Notes under the pieces: model-generated
The model's database searches: none
The model's input: the letters and a program-made list of their open reading frames with translations, nothing else
Told to the model about the DNA's origin: nothing
Made by a program: the position numbers and the translations under genes
Source of the DNA: JAKIYB01 sp964590255
GTDB taxonomy: Bacteria > Armatimonadota > Hebobacteria > CAIYQO01
Reading direction: 5' to 3'
Assembly (NCBI GenBank): GCA_964590255.1
Contig: CAZPYA010000005.1
Location: forward strand, 1-64,000
DNA: 64,000 bases
Shown: positions 35,638 to 44,865 of the stretch, in pieces
How positions within the stretch are numbered: position 1 is the first letter of the stretch
How the letters are laid out: the number at the start of each line of letters is the position of its first letter

Positions 35638-37485
35638 TTACTCCAGAATGAACTTTTTCTTCGTCTTCTTGCGGCCCTGGTCCACTTTGCGCTCATCCAG
35701 GCGCCAGCGCTCGGAGTTGGTGATGAGCACGAAGCAGTGGTAGGAGCTGAGGTCGGAGGCGACCACGCGCTTCGGGGTGCGGCGGATGACGTTGACTTCC
35801 GCCCACACGGTGAGGAAGTGCGCGCCTTCCGGCTGTCCGGTGAGCACGGCGCGGACGATCTCGTAAACCGACCAGGTGTTGGCTTCCGCCTCTTCGCGGA
35901 TATTGAGCAGCTCGGCGATGCGCTCCTCGGGGATGGCGATCAACTCGTCGACTTCGCCGTCCCAGGTGAGGAGATAGTCATCGGCCTCTTCGCCGCGGCG
36001 GAAGGTGAGCACCGCGCCTACCGGCACCTCGGCGGCGCCGTACCAGTCGGCCAGCCCGTGGATGAGCAACTCATCGTTGTTGATCCACATCTGGAAGGAG
36101 CCCACCTTGTCGGCGTGCACGGTGACGCACGCCAGCGGGGTGTCGGTGGGGAAGAAGGCCATGTCCGCCTGGCGCAGCTTCAGCGTGCCCATGCGCTGGT
36201 GATTGTAGAGCAGCGGGATGCGCGTCTCTTCGACGCTGTTGCCGCTCATCATCTCCGGGGAGAGCTCCACTTCGTGCTCGCCGCCGAAGTCCTCGTAGCG
36301 CGGGTCATGCACCCACAGCGGCAGGTTGTCTTCCAGGCCTTCGTCTTCCAGCTCGGCATCGGTCTCGGGATCGGGATAGATGCTGGCGTCCAGCGCCTCG
36401 GGCAGCAGGCTTTCCGGCACCTGCAGTACTTCCTGCGGGATGAGCGCGGGCAGTGTCCAGGTCTGCCGGCCTACCAGTTGGAAGCGCGGGTCGCCCTGCA
36501 GCGCGCCCATCAGCCCTTCGTACAGGGACGGATAGCGCGGGGACGCCTTGCCATATTCCAGCACGCCTTCGATGAGATCGGAGAGTTTCTGCGGGCGGTC
36601 GTGCTCGACGACGAAGTCGAAGATTTCGCCCAGGTCTTCCGCCGCCGGCACATACGGACCTTCCCAGGTCTCTTCCTCTTCCAGCGCCACGTCGGCGAGC
36701 ACGGAGAGGCGGGCCAGCGAAGCGGTGGCGTCGGCGAGCTTCGCCGCGGGCAGCCACTCGCCGCCGGCGAGCAACTGCAGGCGCTCGTCATTGAGCAGTG
36801 ACAAGAAGAAGCCCATTGAATCGAACTCGGCGCCGCGCAACCGCCACGCCGCATACGCCAGCAGCTTCGTCGACAACGGATGATCGACCGCGTCCAGCGC
36901 CGCCAGGGCGATGTCGGCATCGTTCATCGTCGCCGTCAGCTTCAGCGCGGCCAACTGGTCCAGCAGCGGGCTCAACTCGTCCATGTCGGTGAAAAAGTTG
37001 CGCAAGCGCAGCTCTTCATCGTCGGTGGCATGGGTAACGAGCAACCAGCCCAGCAGGCCCCAGCGCCCGTCTTCCAACTGGAAGTAGGTGCCGGGACGTT
37101 CCGCCATGAACTGCGGCAGCATCAACTGGAAATATTCCGGCGCGCGCGCGTTAAGCACCGCCATCTCATTGCAGAGCTCGGCGATGGTCATCGGCTTGCC
37201 ATACAGGCGCAGCGCCATTTGCAACGCCCCCTCCACCGGTCTGTGGAAGTAGGTGCGCAGGGAGAGATTCCAGCGGCGCTCTTCGCCCACAAACTGTGGG
37301 TCGGTAGAGAGCGTTTGCCGGATGAGTTTCGCACTCGCGCCGATGCGTTTGCCCACTTGCGTGGCGATCTCCCCAATCTTCGCGGCATGGCCGCGATGTA
37401 AGAGGAAATCCGCCACGGTATCACTCAATAAGTGTACCGCGGCCGTCTCGGCGTAGAATTGCTGTTCAAATTGCTCGGTGGTCAC
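35638..37485 (-). CDS. Conserved-looking soluble protein of unknown function
   Basis: A 615-residue acidic protein starting at GTG 37485, with AGGAGG 8-9 nt upstream. Residues about 1-75 are helical. IAELCNEMAVLN (about 90-110) and its surroundings look like a HARE/winged-helix segment. The middle is strongly acidic (DPETDAELEDEGLEDNLPLW). Beta-strands near DLADWYGAAEVPVGAVLTF follow, and the C-terminus is basic (GRKKTKKKFILE). No enzyme motif, signal peptide or membrane segment is seen. I do not recognise the family. The 151 nt before 35638 and the 169 nt before its start hold no other gene. Confidence 0.8.
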   Translation of the reverse strand: MTTEQFEQQFYAETAAVHLLSDTVADFLLHRGHAAKIGEIATQVGKRIGASAKLIRQTLSTDPQFVGEERRWNLSLRTYFHRPVEGALQMALRLYGKPMTIAELCNEMAVLNARAPEYFQLMLPQFMAERPGTYFQLEDGRWGLLGWLLVTHATDDEELRLRNFFTDMDELSPLLDQLAALKLTATMNDADIALAALDAVDHPLSTKLLAYAAWRLRGAEFDSMGFFLSLLNDERLQLLAGGEWLPAAKLADATASLARLSVLADVALEEEETWEGPYVPAAEDLGEIFDFVVEHDRPQKLSDLIEGVLEYGKASPRYPSLYEGLMGALQGDPRFQLVGRQTWTLPALIPQEVLQVPESLLPEALDASIYPDPETDAELEDEGLEDNLPLWVHDPRYEDFGGEHEVELSPEMMSGNSVEETRIPLLYNHQRMGTLKLRQADMAFFPTDTPLACVTVHADKVGSFQMWINNDELLIHGLADWYGAAEVPVGAVLTFRRGEEADDYLLTWDGEVDELIAIPEERIAELLNIREEAEANTWSVYEIVRAVLTGQPEGAHFLTVWAEVNVIRRTPKRVVASDLSSYHCFVLITNSERWRLDERKVDQGRKKTKKKFILE

Positions 37486-37654
37486 CCGCGCAATCCTCCT
37501 GATAAACAAAATCGTGCGGCCAGACGTCCGCTGCGCCTCAGACAGCCACACAATTGGGTATTGTATGCGTAAAGGGTGGTTCACGTCAATAGCTGGACAA
37601 TACAAGGGAATCCCTTCCCCGCGCGGCGACGTCAGCGACATCTTTACCGTCGCC

Positions 37655-40306
37655 TCACGCGCCGGGCTGCGCTGGCGTCGGCACGCCGGGGAATGCCGGC
37701 ACGGCTGGTGTTGGCGCGGGCTGCGGGGCTGGCCGCGGCGCGCCGGCGTCCAGCGCCGCCAGCACCGCCTGTGCCGCGGCAGCGGGAAGCCCATAGAGAC
37801 GGTAGAAGGTACTCACCCGCGCTTTCAACTCGGCGCGCCGTTCGGGCTGCAACTGCCGTCCATGAGCAATCGCGGCCGCGATTGTGTCCGCCGGGTCCAC
37901 CTGATCGGCCCGGTAGTTAGCATCCAGACCGTAGGCGAAGAGCGCTTCGGCGTATGCATACAGGTCATCCTGGCTGAGCTTCAACTCGAGCAATTCCGCT
38001 CGGGCGTAGTTGCGGCAGATATCCGGCACAAGCATGGGCGACACGGGGCTGCCCAAGTCCCACTGGCGGCTCTCCATGTCGGCCAACTGGGCATACGCTT
38101 CGGGGAAGGTCGGGTCTTTGCGGGTAGCCAGGTCCGCCTTGACTTGCGCCTCGGAATAGTAAGACAGCGCGGCATCCCGTTCGGCCGCCGCCTGCGCCTG
38201 CAGCAGTTCGGCGTCCGCCGCCGCGCGCTGTTTCATCGCGGCAAGGTTGGTCATCGCCATATTGAAACGCGCCTCGGCTGCTTCGCCCTGCACCTTCTGA
38301 ATAGACGAATTCATCAGATCTAGCTCGGCGCTATGGGGCTCGTATTTCTGCAAAACCGCCAGCACCGTCTCCGCGTGCGACTTCGCGGCGCGCAGGCCGT
38401 CCTCGTCGCCGAAACGTTGACTGACCTCGGCATCGAGCAGGTGTTTCTGCACCAGGAAGCGCAGGATGAGATAGTCACGGTCGATCATCCACAGGCCGCG
38501 GCCGGACGCGTCCGCGAAGTTGCGCTCGGCCAGCATGAAGCGCTGGACAAAGGCCTGATCTTCCGCGTTGAACGTTTCGGGATCCGGCTGCAGCATCTGC
38601 AACTGGTTATAGCACACGTCCGTCCAGAGCTGGTAGGTTTTCGTATCGCCGTACCAAACGCCCTTGCGCGGGTCCAGCGCGACGGTGAAGTAGCGCGACC
38701 GGCCGAGGAGCGCCTCTGCGGTGCGCAGCTCGCGGTAGGCGGCGGCGCCGTCGCGATACACCAGCGCCTTGCCGAGCGCCGCATGCTGCATCGCCTGCAG
38801 CGTCAGCCGGGCGGCAACCAATTCGCTGGCCGTGTGCAGCAACGTGCCCAGCGCGATGACCAGCGCGGCGATGGCCACGCCGTTGGCGGCCCGCGGTGTG
38901 AGCGGATGCTGCAGCCCACCGAGCCGCGCGGCCAGCGGCGTGTCGCGCGCGGTGAGCGCGGCGAGCAGGCCCAGCGCGAGCCAGAAGAGACTGAGCGTGG
39001 CGGCGTTATCGAAGGCAAACTGATTGACCAGCAGATAGGCCAGCAGCAGAATGGTGAGGCCGACGGCGATGCCGCGCGTCGACTCCGCCCCGTTCAGCGC
39101 CTGTAGCGCCGTGCGCGCGGCGAGCACGAGGAGGAAGGCGAAAGCGGCCAGCCCGAGCAAACCCATCTCCGCGCCGACCTGCAGCAACAGGTTGTGCGGC
39201 TGGGCAGTGGCATACGCCCGGTTGAGCGCCATGCCCGCCTCGCGCGCGTTGGTGGTGGGCCGGTGCTGGGGAAAAACCGTGCGCACGGTGCCGACGCCCC
39301 ACCCCTGGGCGGGACGCTTGTAGAAGAGATTGCGCGCGCCCGCCATATAGACGAAGCGCGTGCTGGTCGTCTCGTCGTCCATATTCACCATGGACGCGAG
39401 GCGCGCGCGCACCGTCGGCACCCCGGCCACGACGCCACCCACCAGCACGGCGCCGAGGATGATGGCGGCCCACACGGCACGCGAGATGGCGCGGTGATCG
39501 CCGGGCAGTTTGCTGATGATGAGCAGAAAGACGGGCACCGACAGCGCCAGCGCCACCCATGCCGCGCGGGCCTGGGTGAGCAGCAGCGCGCCCAGCGCCA
39601 GCAGCAGCACGGCCGCCAGCAGCCACCGCCGCGCCGGCGTGCGCGCCAGCAGCGCGCCGACCGCCGCCAGCGGGATGATCAGCAGGAAGTAGGTACCGGC
39701 GAACATCGGGTTGCCGAGCGGGCCCATGAGGCGCTTGCCGGCGAAGAAATGGTTGTACCCCTCGTAGCCGCCCACCGAGTGCGCCAGCATGAAATCGCCA
39801 ATGCCCAGCGCCGCGGCCACGCCGCCCACGATCGCCATGAGGGTCATGGCGCGGTTGATCTCCTCCGGCGTGCGTAGGAATTCCTTCGCCCCCACGTAGA
39901 GGGGCACGCCGATGAGCAGGAAGAGCAGGCCGTCGTGGCTCCACAGCGGGCCCCACACGGAGATGAACGGATAGGCGCTGGCTAGACTGCACACGACGGC
40001 GGCCAGCGTGAAGAGCGCTACCGGCAGGTCCAGTGGGTGCGCCCGCCAGACGATGCGACCGCGGCGCGCCCAACTAAACACCAGCAGCGCCAGCAGCAGC
40101 CCACCGCACAGGAACAGCGCCAGCCGGCGCGGCGTTTCCAGACTGCCCACCAGCACGGTATTGGGCGGCAGCGCCAGCAGCGGCCCCAGCACGATGGCCA
40201 GGTAGACCAGCATCCGGCCCAGGCGCGCCAGCACGGGCGGCAACGCCGGCAGCGGCACGACGACCGTTTCGTCCGCCGGCAATGGCGATGTGGTTGTTTT
40301 TGACAT
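37655..40306 (-). CDS. O-antigen ligase/polymerase-like membrane protein with C-terminal helical repeats
   Basis: An 883-residue protein. About 10-12 hydrophobic helices occupy residues 30-480. The Wzy_C/O-antigen-ligase signature is spread over LTQARAAWVALALSVPVF, GWGVGTVRTVFPQH and AQPHNLLLQVGAEMGLLGL. The last roughly 350 residues are helical, with TPR-like features (ALGKALVYRDGAAAYRELRTAEALL, FPEAYAQLADMES), as in many outer-sugar ligases. It is inferred to join surface polysaccharide or glycosylate proteins at the periplasmic face. Start 40306 has only a weak ribosome site; ATG 40339 is an alternative. Confidence 0.85.
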   Translation of the reverse strand: MSKTTTSPLPADETVVVPLPALPPVLARLGRMLVYLAIVLGPLLALPPNTVLVGSLETPRRLALFLCGGLLLALLVFSWARRGRIVWRAHPLDLPVALFTLAAVVCSLASAYPFISVWGPLWSHDGLLFLLIGVPLYVGAKEFLRTPEEINRAMTLMAIVGGVAAALGIGDFMLAHSVGGYEGYNHFFAGKRLMGPLGNPMFAGTYFLLIIPLAAVGALLARTPARRWLLAAVLLLALGALLLTQARAAWVALALSVPVFLLIISKLPGDHRAISRAVWAAIILGAVLVGGVVAGVPTVRARLASMVNMDDETTSTRFVYMAGARNLFYKRPAQGWGVGTVRTVFPQHRPTTNAREAGMALNRAYATAQPHNLLLQVGAEMGLLGLAAFAFLLVLAARTALQALNGAESTRGIAVGLTILLLAYLLVNQFAFDNAATLSLFWLALGLLAALTARDTPLAARLGGLQHPLTPRAANGVAIAALVIALGTLLHTASELVAARLTLQAMQHAALGKALVYRDGAAAYRELRTAEALLGRSRYFTVALDPRKGVWYGDTKTYQLWTDVCYNQLQMLQPDPETFNAEDQAFVQRFMLAERNFADASGRGLWMIDRDYLILRFLVQKHLLDAEVSQRFGDEDGLRAAKSHAETVLAVLQKYEPHSAELDLMNSSIQKVQGEAAEARFNMAMTNLAAMKQRAAADAELLQAQAAAERDAALSYYSEAQVKADLATRKDPTFPEAYAQLADMESRQWDLGSPVSPMLVPDICRNYARAELLELKLSQDDLYAYAEALFAYGLDANYRADQVDPADTIAAAIAHGRQLQPERRAELKARVSTFYRLYGLPAAAAQAVLAALDAGAPRPAPQPAPTPAVPAFPGVPTPAQPGA

Positions 40307-40483
40307 GTCGGTTGGTAATTTCCGCGTGATGATCCGCATTCCCTGCCGCCGGCATGCCGGCGGCAGATCAGTATCCGGGCTATCTTTCCCCACGAGCAGG
40401 CGCCTCACACCTGCCGGGCGCGGGACGAAGGCGTTGCACGTTCCCGCGTCACCCTCATGCCCGTTGCCGGGATGCCGAATCGG

Positions 40484-40522
40484 CCCTCACCCCCTGCTCC
40501 CTCTCCCAATGCTGGGCGAGGC
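40484..40522. repeat. Family-1 palindromic repeat, short variant
   Basis: CCCTCACCCCCTGCTCCCTC is followed by TCCCAATGCTGGGCGAGG. The hairpin is partly changed so that its right half now pairs with the end of rsmE. Confidence 0.75.
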
Positions 40523-40546
40523 GGCAATGCTTCACGCCTCGCCCAG
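40512..40546 (-). terminator. Hairpin overlapping the rsmE stop codon
   Basis: CTGGGCGAGGC (40512-40522) pairs with GCCTCGCCCAG (40536-40546). The right arm lies within the last codons of rsmE, so the stop at 40532-40534 falls in the loop. No U-run follows. Confidence 0.5.
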
Positions 40547-41269
40547 ATCGCCCCACAGGTACTGCGCCAGCGCCACGGCGGTGAGCGCGGCGGTTTCGGC
40601 GCGGAGGATGCGCGGGCCGAGATGCACCGGGCGAGCGCCGGCATCGCGCAGTTGCGTGGCTTCCGCGTCCGTCCACCCGCCTTCGGGGCCGATGTAGAGT
40701 GATACCGCCTCCACCCGCGGGCACGCCGCGGCGATGACGGGCAGCGGCTGGCCGTCGCGCTCGTGCAGCAGCAGGCCCAGGCCGTCGGCGGCGGGGCCGG
40801 GCAGCGGCGCGGGGGGCAACACTGTCGGCGGCCGGCTGCGCTCGCACTGCTCGGCGGCGGATTCGGCGATGCGCGTCCAGCGCTCCGCCCGGTCGCGCCC
40901 CTGGGCGGCCGTCCAGCGCGGCACGCTGCGCGCCGCCAGCAGCGGCACGATGGCCTCCACGCCCAGCTCGGTGGCTTTTTGCACCACCCACTCCATCTTC
41001 TCGCCTTTGAGCACCGCCAGGCAGAGGGTGACGCGACAGCGCGACCGGTCCGCGGGCGGCTCCTCGGCGAGGATACGCGCAGTGAGCGCGCCGGCGGTGA
41101 CCTGCATCACCACCGCCTGCAGAATACGGCCGTCAGGCAGCGCCGCGCGCAGCGCCTCGCCCACACACACCCGACGCACCCGCGCCAGATGGTGAAAGCG
41201 CGCGCCACTGATGGCGAGGACGTCCCCGCGCACGTCATCCGGCGATATCAGTAAAAATGTCGCACCCAT
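40532..41269 (-). CDS. rsmE: 16S rRNA m3U1498 methyltransferase
   Basis: A 245-residue SPOUT-family enzyme. An N-terminal PUA-like part (HHLARVRRVCVGEAL) is followed by LAVLKGEKMEWVVQKATELGV, with YIGPEGGWTDAEA and HLGPRILRAETAALTAVAL forming the SAM-binding knot. It methylates N3 of U1498 in 16S rRNA. Length is normal. No good ribosome site precedes the ATG at 41269; a duplicated CCGGAGGGATT motif (41273-41300) lies just upstream. Confidence 0.95.
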   Translation of the reverse strand: MGATFLLISPDDVRGDVLAISGARFHHLARVRRVCVGEALRAALPDGRILQAVVMQVTAGALTARILAEEPPADRSRCRVTLCLAVLKGEKMEWVVQKATELGVEAIVPLLAARSVPRWTAAQGRDRAERWTRIAESAAEQCERSRPPTVLPPAPLPGPAADGLGLLLHERDGQPLPVIAAACPRVEAVSLYIGPEGGWTDAEATQLRDAGARPVHLGPRILRAETAALTAVALAQYLWGDLGEA

Positions 41270-41349
41270 AATCCGGAGGGATTGTAAACGCCGGAGGGAT
41301 TATCTGTCCAGCAGCGAAGGGAAGAATAGTGCACAGGAGGCGCATCCGC

Positions 41350-42858
41350 ATGACCCGAATACTCGCCCTGGTCACCCTGCTGCTCGGTGGCGCGATCGCC
41401 GCGCAAGCATTAACCCTCTCCCGCACGTTCCTGAAACCCGACGGCAAACCGGCGGCCGGCGCGGTGGTGGTGCTGCGCGCGCTGAAGGCGGACGGGAGCC
41501 TGCAAGAGGAACGGCGTCTGACGGCCGACGCGAAGGGCGCGGTGACCGCCGAGATCGAAACCGACCCCGCGGCCCGGCGCGCGGCATACCTGCTGGTGGC
41601 GCAGCCGGGATGCGCGCTGACACTATGCGAACTGGCGCAACCCGCCGACCTGACCGGCACGCTGCGCCTGCTGCCCGCCTACGCGCTGCAAGGCACGGCG
41701 CGCACGGTGGCGGGCGTCCCCGCCGCCGGCGTGAAGCTCATCGCGCTGGCGCTGGGCACCGGCGACAGCCGCACGTTTCCGAAATGCTGGGTGAACGCCA
41801 CGTCGATGCGGCTGTCCACCCCCGAGCTGACCGCGCTAAGCGGCGCCGACGGGCGCTTCAGCCTGCGCGGAGTGGTGGTGAGCCGCGGCGGCCAGTCCAG
41901 CGGAGAGCCGATCCCCGTCTCGGTGCTGGGGCAAATGGCCGGCGCAGACGGCCCGCTGGCCGGCGAGGCGCGCTTCACCTTGCACCCGGGCCCGCTGCAG
42001 CCGGGCGAGCATGCCAGCGACAACCTGCTGACGCTGGCCCCCACGCTGACCCTCTGTGGCCGGGTGGTGCACGCGGTGACCGGCCTGGCGGTGGAGGGCG
42101 CCACCGTGCAGTTGGCGGCGGTGCTGGACGCGGTGACGATTCGCCCGCCCATCGTGACGAAGGCAGACGGCGCCTTTGAATTTGCTGACGTGCCCGCCGA
42201 CCCGCGCCTCTTCGCCGTGGTCAGCCATCTGCAACTTGCCTCGGGCTGGCTGCGCCTCACCGATGGCGACGCGCGCACGGGCGCCACGCGCCTGCTGCCC
42301 GTCCCCACGCTGGCGCTGCGGCCGCTGGTGACGGTGAGCGGCCGGTTGCGCGATCCCATCACCGATGAGGCGCCCGCCGCGCCGCTGACGGTGGTGGCGA
42401 CCTACGATGAAGGCTTCAATGACGGCTTCGTGCAGGTGGGCCGTGCCAGCATGGCGGTGAAGACGGATGCGAACGGCGGCTTCAGCCTGACCACCGCTAT
42501 CGGCGCCAACGTCTTCTCCGCCAACGGCCCCGGCTACCGCGAGGCGAAGCTGCTGGCAGTGGGCGTGCCCGCCGGCGGGCTGGAAGGGGTGAGCATCCCG
42601 CTGGCGCGGCAACGGGGCATCCTCTGCACGCTGCACGCCGATGACCTGACCGGCCTGACCATCCAGGTGCGCAAGCCCGGCAGCGACGTCCCACGCAGCG
42701 CCCCGCTGATCAAACCCGATGGCTGGTGGTTCTGCCCCCTCCCCGACGACTGGGCCGGCCTGGAGCTGCGCCTGCTGCGCAACGGGACGGAGGTGCTGCC
42801 GTGGACTGCCGTACCGCTGGACCCGGCGCAGTGGCCGGTGACGATGACGGTGCCGTAG
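41350..42858 (+). CDS. Secreted protein with repeated carboxypeptidase-regulatory-like beta-sandwich domains
   Basis: A 502-residue protein with signal peptide 1-19 (ILALVTLLLGGAIAAQA). Several transthyretin/CarboxypepD_reg-like units follow, each with a G-x-V followed by GAxV or GATV strand and a DGxF turn: GKPAAGAVVVLRAL, GVPAAGVKLIAL, LAVEGATVQLAAV and KADGAFEFADVP. No catalytic motif is visible, so a structural or glycan-binding surface role is likely. AGGAGG lies 9 nt before ATG 41350. It diverges from rsmE. Confidence 0.8.
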   Translation: MTRILALVTLLLGGAIAAQALTLSRTFLKPDGKPAAGAVVVLRALKADGSLQEERRLTADAKGAVTAEIETDPAARRAAYLLVAQPGCALTLCELAQPADLTGTLRLLPAYALQGTARTVAGVPAAGVKLIALALGTGDSRTFPKCWVNATSMRLSTPELTALSGADGRFSLRGVVVSRGGQSSGEPIPVSVLGQMAGADGPLAGEARFTLHPGPLQPGEHASDNLLTLAPTLTLCGRVVHAVTGLAVEGATVQLAAVLDAVTIRPPIVTKADGAFEFADVPADPRLFAVVSHLQLASGWLRLTDGDARTGATRLLPVPTLALRPLVTVSGRLRDPITDEAPAAPLTVVATYDEGFNDGFVQVGRASMAVKTDANGGFSLTTAIGANVFSANGPGYREAKLLAVGVPAGGLEGVSIPLARQRGILCTLHADDLTGLTIQVRKPGSDVPRSAPLIKPDGWWFCPLPDDWAGLELRLLRNGTEVLPWTAVPLDPAQWPVTMTVP

Positions 42859-42877
42859 GGGATGGACGGGTGAAGGG

Positions 42878-42992
42878 GTGACGGATTGGTCTGTCGCCCC
42901 TCCGGGGCTTTCGTGTTTTTCGCCTCCATTCCACGGGTTCCGCTGACGCTTCACCCGTGGCTATCGGCACACACCCCTTCGGGGTGACAGAC
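42878..42992. repeat. Family-2 composite palindromic repeat, second copy
   Basis: It contains CTGTCGCCCCTCCGGGGCTT followed by TCGTGTTTTT (42891-42920), then CCACGGGTTCC to ACCCGTGGCTA (42930-42963) and CACCCCTTCGGGGTG (42972-42986). The same modules and order occur in the 3' half of the copy at 22970-23146. It is located between the convergent secreted-protein and recR genes and may terminate both. Confidence 0.85.
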
Positions 42993-43024
42993 ATCAACCA
43001 TCACCTCGTCACCTCTTCGCCCTG

Positions 43025-43624
43025 TTACATCTCCGTCCGCCCTTCCATCGCGCGCATGATGGTCATCTGGTCGGCGTAGTCGAGGTCGCCGCCGACGGGG
43101 AGGCCGAGGGCGATGCGGGTGACGCGGAGGCCGAGGGGCTTGAGCAGGCGGGCGAGGTAGAGGGCGGTGGCGTCGCCTTCCACGGTGGGATTCGTCGCGA
43201 GGATGATTTCGGTGATGCCCTCATCCTGCAGGCGGGCGAGCAGCTCGCGCACGCGCAAGCTGTCGGGGCCGATGCCGTCCATGGGCGAGATGAGGCCGCC
43301 GAGGACGTGATAGACGCCGCGATAGTCGCCGGCGTTTTCCAGCGCCATCAGGTCGCGCACGTCGGCGATGATGGTGAGCAGGCTGTGGTCGCGGCTGGGA
43401 TCGTCGCAGATGGGGCAGCGCGCCGCCTCGGAGAAGTTGAAGCAGCGCTCGCACTGGCGCACGGCGTCGCGCGCCTCCACGATGGCGGTCACCAGCCGTT
43501 CCGCGTCCTCGCCGGCCACGCGCAGCAGGTGCAGCGCCAGCCGCTGGGCGGATTTCGGGCCGATGCCGGGCAGCGCGGCAAGGGCGTCGATTAAGCGTTG
43601 TAAGGGTCGGGCGTAGAGTAACAT
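43025..43624 (-). CDS. recR: Recombination mediator protein RecR
   Basis: A 199-residue protein of normal length. The helix-hairpin-helix is ALPGIGPKSAQRLALHLL. The four-Cys zinc finger is CERCFNFSEAARCPIC. The Toprim domain shows ILATNPTVEGDATALYLAR. The C-terminal Walker-B-like part is GLPVGGDLDYADQMTI. It works with RecO and RecF in loading RecA at gaps. It is separated from the fabH operon by a terminator and a repeat, so it is probably transcribed on its own. Confidence 0.97.
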   Translation of the reverse strand: MLLYARPLQRLIDALAALPGIGPKSAQRLALHLLRVAGEDAERLVTAIVEARDAVRQCERCFNFSEAARCPICDDPSRDHSLLTIIADVRDLMALENAGDYRGVYHVLGGLISPMDGIGPDSLRVRELLARLQDEGITEIILATNPTVEGDATALYLARLLKPLGLRVTRIALGLPVGGDLDYADQMTIMRAMEGRTEM

Positions 43625-43718
43625 GATGGCGTGTGTTTCCCGTCTCGATTCTGTCGGTGTGGGGTATTTCCGTCAGGGGTATTATACCCGATTTTGCCCC
43701 GAGGGGAACGTGCGGAGA

Positions 43719-43749
43719 TGAAAACGGGCACGCCGATGGCGTGCCCGTT
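43719..43749 (-). terminator. Intrinsic terminator of the yceD-rpmF-plsX-fabH operon
   Basis: Stem 43738-43749 with 43723-43734 (12 bp, loop of 3 nt). On the minus strand it ends in TTTT (43724-43721). It lies 45 nt past the fabH stop. Confidence 0.8.
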
Positions 43750-43764
43750 GGTCTATCTATTTTA

Positions 43765-43790
43765 TGCGGATTGAAAATCCGCGCTCCCAG
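43765..43790. repeat. Family-3 repeat, single arm
   Basis: TGCGGATTGAAAATCCGCGC followed by TCCCAG is identical to 6432-6457. The internal palindrome GCGGATT-GAA-AATCCGC could form a small hairpin. It lies 4 nt from the fabH stop. Confidence 0.8.
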
Positions 43791-43794
43791 GAGG

Positions 43795-44784
43795 TTACCA
43801 GCGGATGACGCTGGCGCCCCAGGTGAGTCCTCCGCCGAAGGCAACCATCACCACCACGTCGCCTTCGTGCAGGCGGCCCTGCTCGTAGGCTTCGTTGAGC
43901 GCGAGCGGGATGGAGCCGCCGCTGGTGTTGCCGTATTCATGCAGATTGATGACCCAGCGATCGGCGGGGATATTGAGCCGTTTGGCGGCGCCGTCGATGA
44001 TGCGCATATTCGCCTGGTGCGGGACGATGAGGTCCACGTCCTCGGCGGTGAGGCCGGCGCGGGCCAGCGCGTTTGTCACGGCGTCTTCCAGCGCGCGCAC
44101 GGCGAAGCGATAGACGTCGTTGCCGGCCATGCGGATATAGTGCTCGCGGGCATCAACGGTCTCGTGGGTGGCGGGCTTGCGCGCCACGCCGGCGGGGATG
44201 TAGAGCATCTCGCAACCGCTGCCGTCGGCGCGCAGATAGTTGGAGAGGATGCCGCGGCCAGCGGGCACCTGCTGCATCACCACCGCGCCGGCGCCGTCGC
44301 CAAAAAGTACGCAGGTACCGCGATCGGTATAGTCGGTGACTTTGGACAGCGTGTCAGCGCCGATGACCAGCGCGTTGCGGAACTGGCCGGTGGCGATGCC
44401 TGGCGCGACAATGCTCATGCCATAGATGAAACCGGTGCAGGCGGCGGCCAGGTCGAAGGCGGCGGCATGCTTCGCGCCTAGCAGATGCTGGATGGTGCAG
44501 GCGGTGGCGGGCAGCAGGTAGTCCGGGGTGAAGGTGGCTACCACCACGAGATCCAGGTCTTCGGGAGCGAGGCCGGCGCGCTCCAGCGCCTGGCGGGCGG
44601 CAGGCAGCGCGATGTCCGAAGTCGAGTCACATGCCTCCGCGATATGGCGGCGCTCGATGCCGCTGCGGGTGCGAATCCACTCATCGGAGGTGTCGACCAT
44701 CTTTTCGAGGTCGTGGTTGGAGAGAATGCCCGGCGGCGCGTATCCACCGACCGACACAATGCCAACTGACGGAAACATTTCCAT
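43795..44784 (-). CDS. fabH: Beta-ketoacyl-ACP synthase III
   Basis: A 329-residue thiolase-fold enzyme that condenses acetyl-CoA with malonyl-ACP to start fatty-acid synthesis. Catalytic Cys116 is in LAAACTGFIYG, His in VPHQANMRI and Asn in EYGNTSGGSIP. TSDEWIRTRSGIERRHIA is the typical N-terminus. Length is normal. ATG 44784 is preferred; GGGAG lies about 15 nt upstream and a TTG at 44796 is possible. Fourth gene of the yceD-rpmF-plsX-fabH operon. Confidence 0.97.
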   Translation of the reverse strand: MEMFPSVGIVSVGGYAPPGILSNHDLEKMVDTSDEWIRTRSGIERRHIAEACDSTSDIALPAARQALERAGLAPEDLDLVVVATFTPDYLLPATACTIQHLLGAKHAAAFDLAAACTGFIYGMSIVAPGIATGQFRNALVIGADTLSKVTDYTDRGTCVLFGDGAGAVVMQQVPAGRGILSNYLRADGSGCEMLYIPAGVARKPATHETVDAREHYIRMAGNDVYRFAVRALEDAVTNALARAGLTAEDVDLIVPHQANMRIIDGAAKRLNIPADRWVINLHEYGNTSGGSIPLALNEAYEQGRLHEGDVVVMVAFGGGLTWGASVIRW

Positions 44785-44835
44785 AATGGTGACCAATTCT
44801 CCCGGCGAGCCGGGGTGGGCTGTGTATCATGCGCG

Positions 44836-44857
44836 ATCGCCGGGACGTCCCGGCGAT
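44836..44857. repeat. Perfect 22-bp palindrome between plsX and fabH
   Basis: ATCGCCGGGAC followed by its exact reverse complement GTCCCGGCGAT, 9 nt after the plsX stop in the 81-nt gap. It could be an RNA hairpin tuning downstream expression, or a dimeric protein site. No U-run is present. Confidence 0.6.
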
Positions 44858-44865
44858 TCAGATTT

